Of a DNA stretch of 5,430 nt, positions 5,382 through 5,430 are shown piece by piece; positions within the stretch are counted from its first letter, which is position 1, and each line of letters begins with the position of its first letter. Position numbers and translations under genes: made by a program. The stretch comes from WVWW01 sp041568335 (GTDB lineage: Bacteria; Acidobacteriota; Polarisedimenticolia; Polarisedimenticolales; Polarisedimenticolaceae). A model generated the notes under the pieces. That model worked only from the letters and a program-made list of their open reading frames with translations. It was not told where the DNA came from and did not search any database. The stretch lies in the NCBI GenBank assembly GCA_041568335.1, contig JBFFZZ010000220.1:1-5430 (forward strand), written 5' to 3'.

Positions 5382-5430
5382 ATGTCGACGGTGACCGACC
5401 GACGTCGTGAGCACCTGCGAGCCCTCGGGC
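5382..5430 (+). CDS. 5' end of an unidentified gene (continues beyond window)
   Basis: Only the first 16 codons are present, giving MSTVTDRRREHLRALG. The product cannot be identified from so little. The start is well supported: a GAGGA ribosome site 8 bases upstream and a predicted promoter with its -10 box 41 bases before the ATG. The N-terminus is basic and hydrophilic with no signal-peptide core, so a cytosolic protein is more likely. The gene is transcribed divergently from rnd. Confidence 0.6.
   Translation, partial: MSTVTDRRREHLRALG

Noticed and set aside
4684..5382. A 232-codon plus-strand frame opposite rnd whose TGA overlaps the ATG at 5382 (TGATG), mimicking translational coupling
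   Set aside because: It mirrors the RNase D gene and has no domain. The gene at 5382 has its own ribosome site and promoter, so the overlap is coincidental.
1..5430. Search for a defence system, mobile element, CRISPR array, tRNA or rRNA
   Set aside because: No transposase, integrase, terminal repeats, spaced direct repeats or RNA-gene signature was seen; all recognisable genes are housekeeping or envelope genes.

Overview
The window is a compact, high-GC bacterial segment with seven coding regions plus the first codons of an eighth. Coding frames prefer G or C at the third codon position. A C-terminal outer-membrane beta-barrel signature and two proteins with Sec signal peptides point to a Gram-negative (diderm) bacterium. 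The promoter style and the Mrp subtype would suit an acidobacterial, myxococcal or other delta-proteobacteria-like lineage, but that is inference and the sequence alone does not settle it. No RNA gene, mobile element, CRISPR array or integration site was seen, and no stretch longer than about 120 bases lacks a gene.

Left part, plus strand (1-2247): the 3' end of a probable outer-membrane beta-barrel gene; 6 bases later an Mrp/ApbC-type Fe-S cluster carrier ATPase; then, behind its own -10-like element, a secreted alpha-helical protein with HEAT-like helix pairs.

Middle (2244-3238): a promoter overlapping the stop codon of the previous gene drives a small cysteine-rich protein of unknown function. 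It is directly followed, with a 4-base frame overlap, by a HAD-family phosphatase of the phosphoglycolate phosphatase type. The phosphatase carries all catalytic motifs, but no ATG, GTG or TTG lies upstream of its catalytic aspartates. This is the most puzzling point in the window.

Right part, minus strand (3183-5265): RNase D (rnd), followed 67 bases downstream by a secreted protein with two PDZ domains and a C-terminal coiled coil. The end of the PDZ gene overlaps the end of the phosphatase gene by 56 bases, tail to tail. rnd has a good sigma-70-type promoter whose -10 box lies 6 bases before the start codon, which predicts a leaderless mRNA. A divergent promoter faces the other way and leads to a gene that begins at 5382 and runs off the window. 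A 7-base inverted repeat has one arm in the spacer of each promoter.

The genes do not form one obvious pathway. They look like core-genome housekeeping genes (Fe-S assembly, RNA processing, metabolite phosphatase) mixed with cell-envelope genes of unknown role. I see no strong case for a new defence or mobile system. The points worth follow-up are the cysteine-rich ORF with its coupled phosphatase and the promoter architecture.
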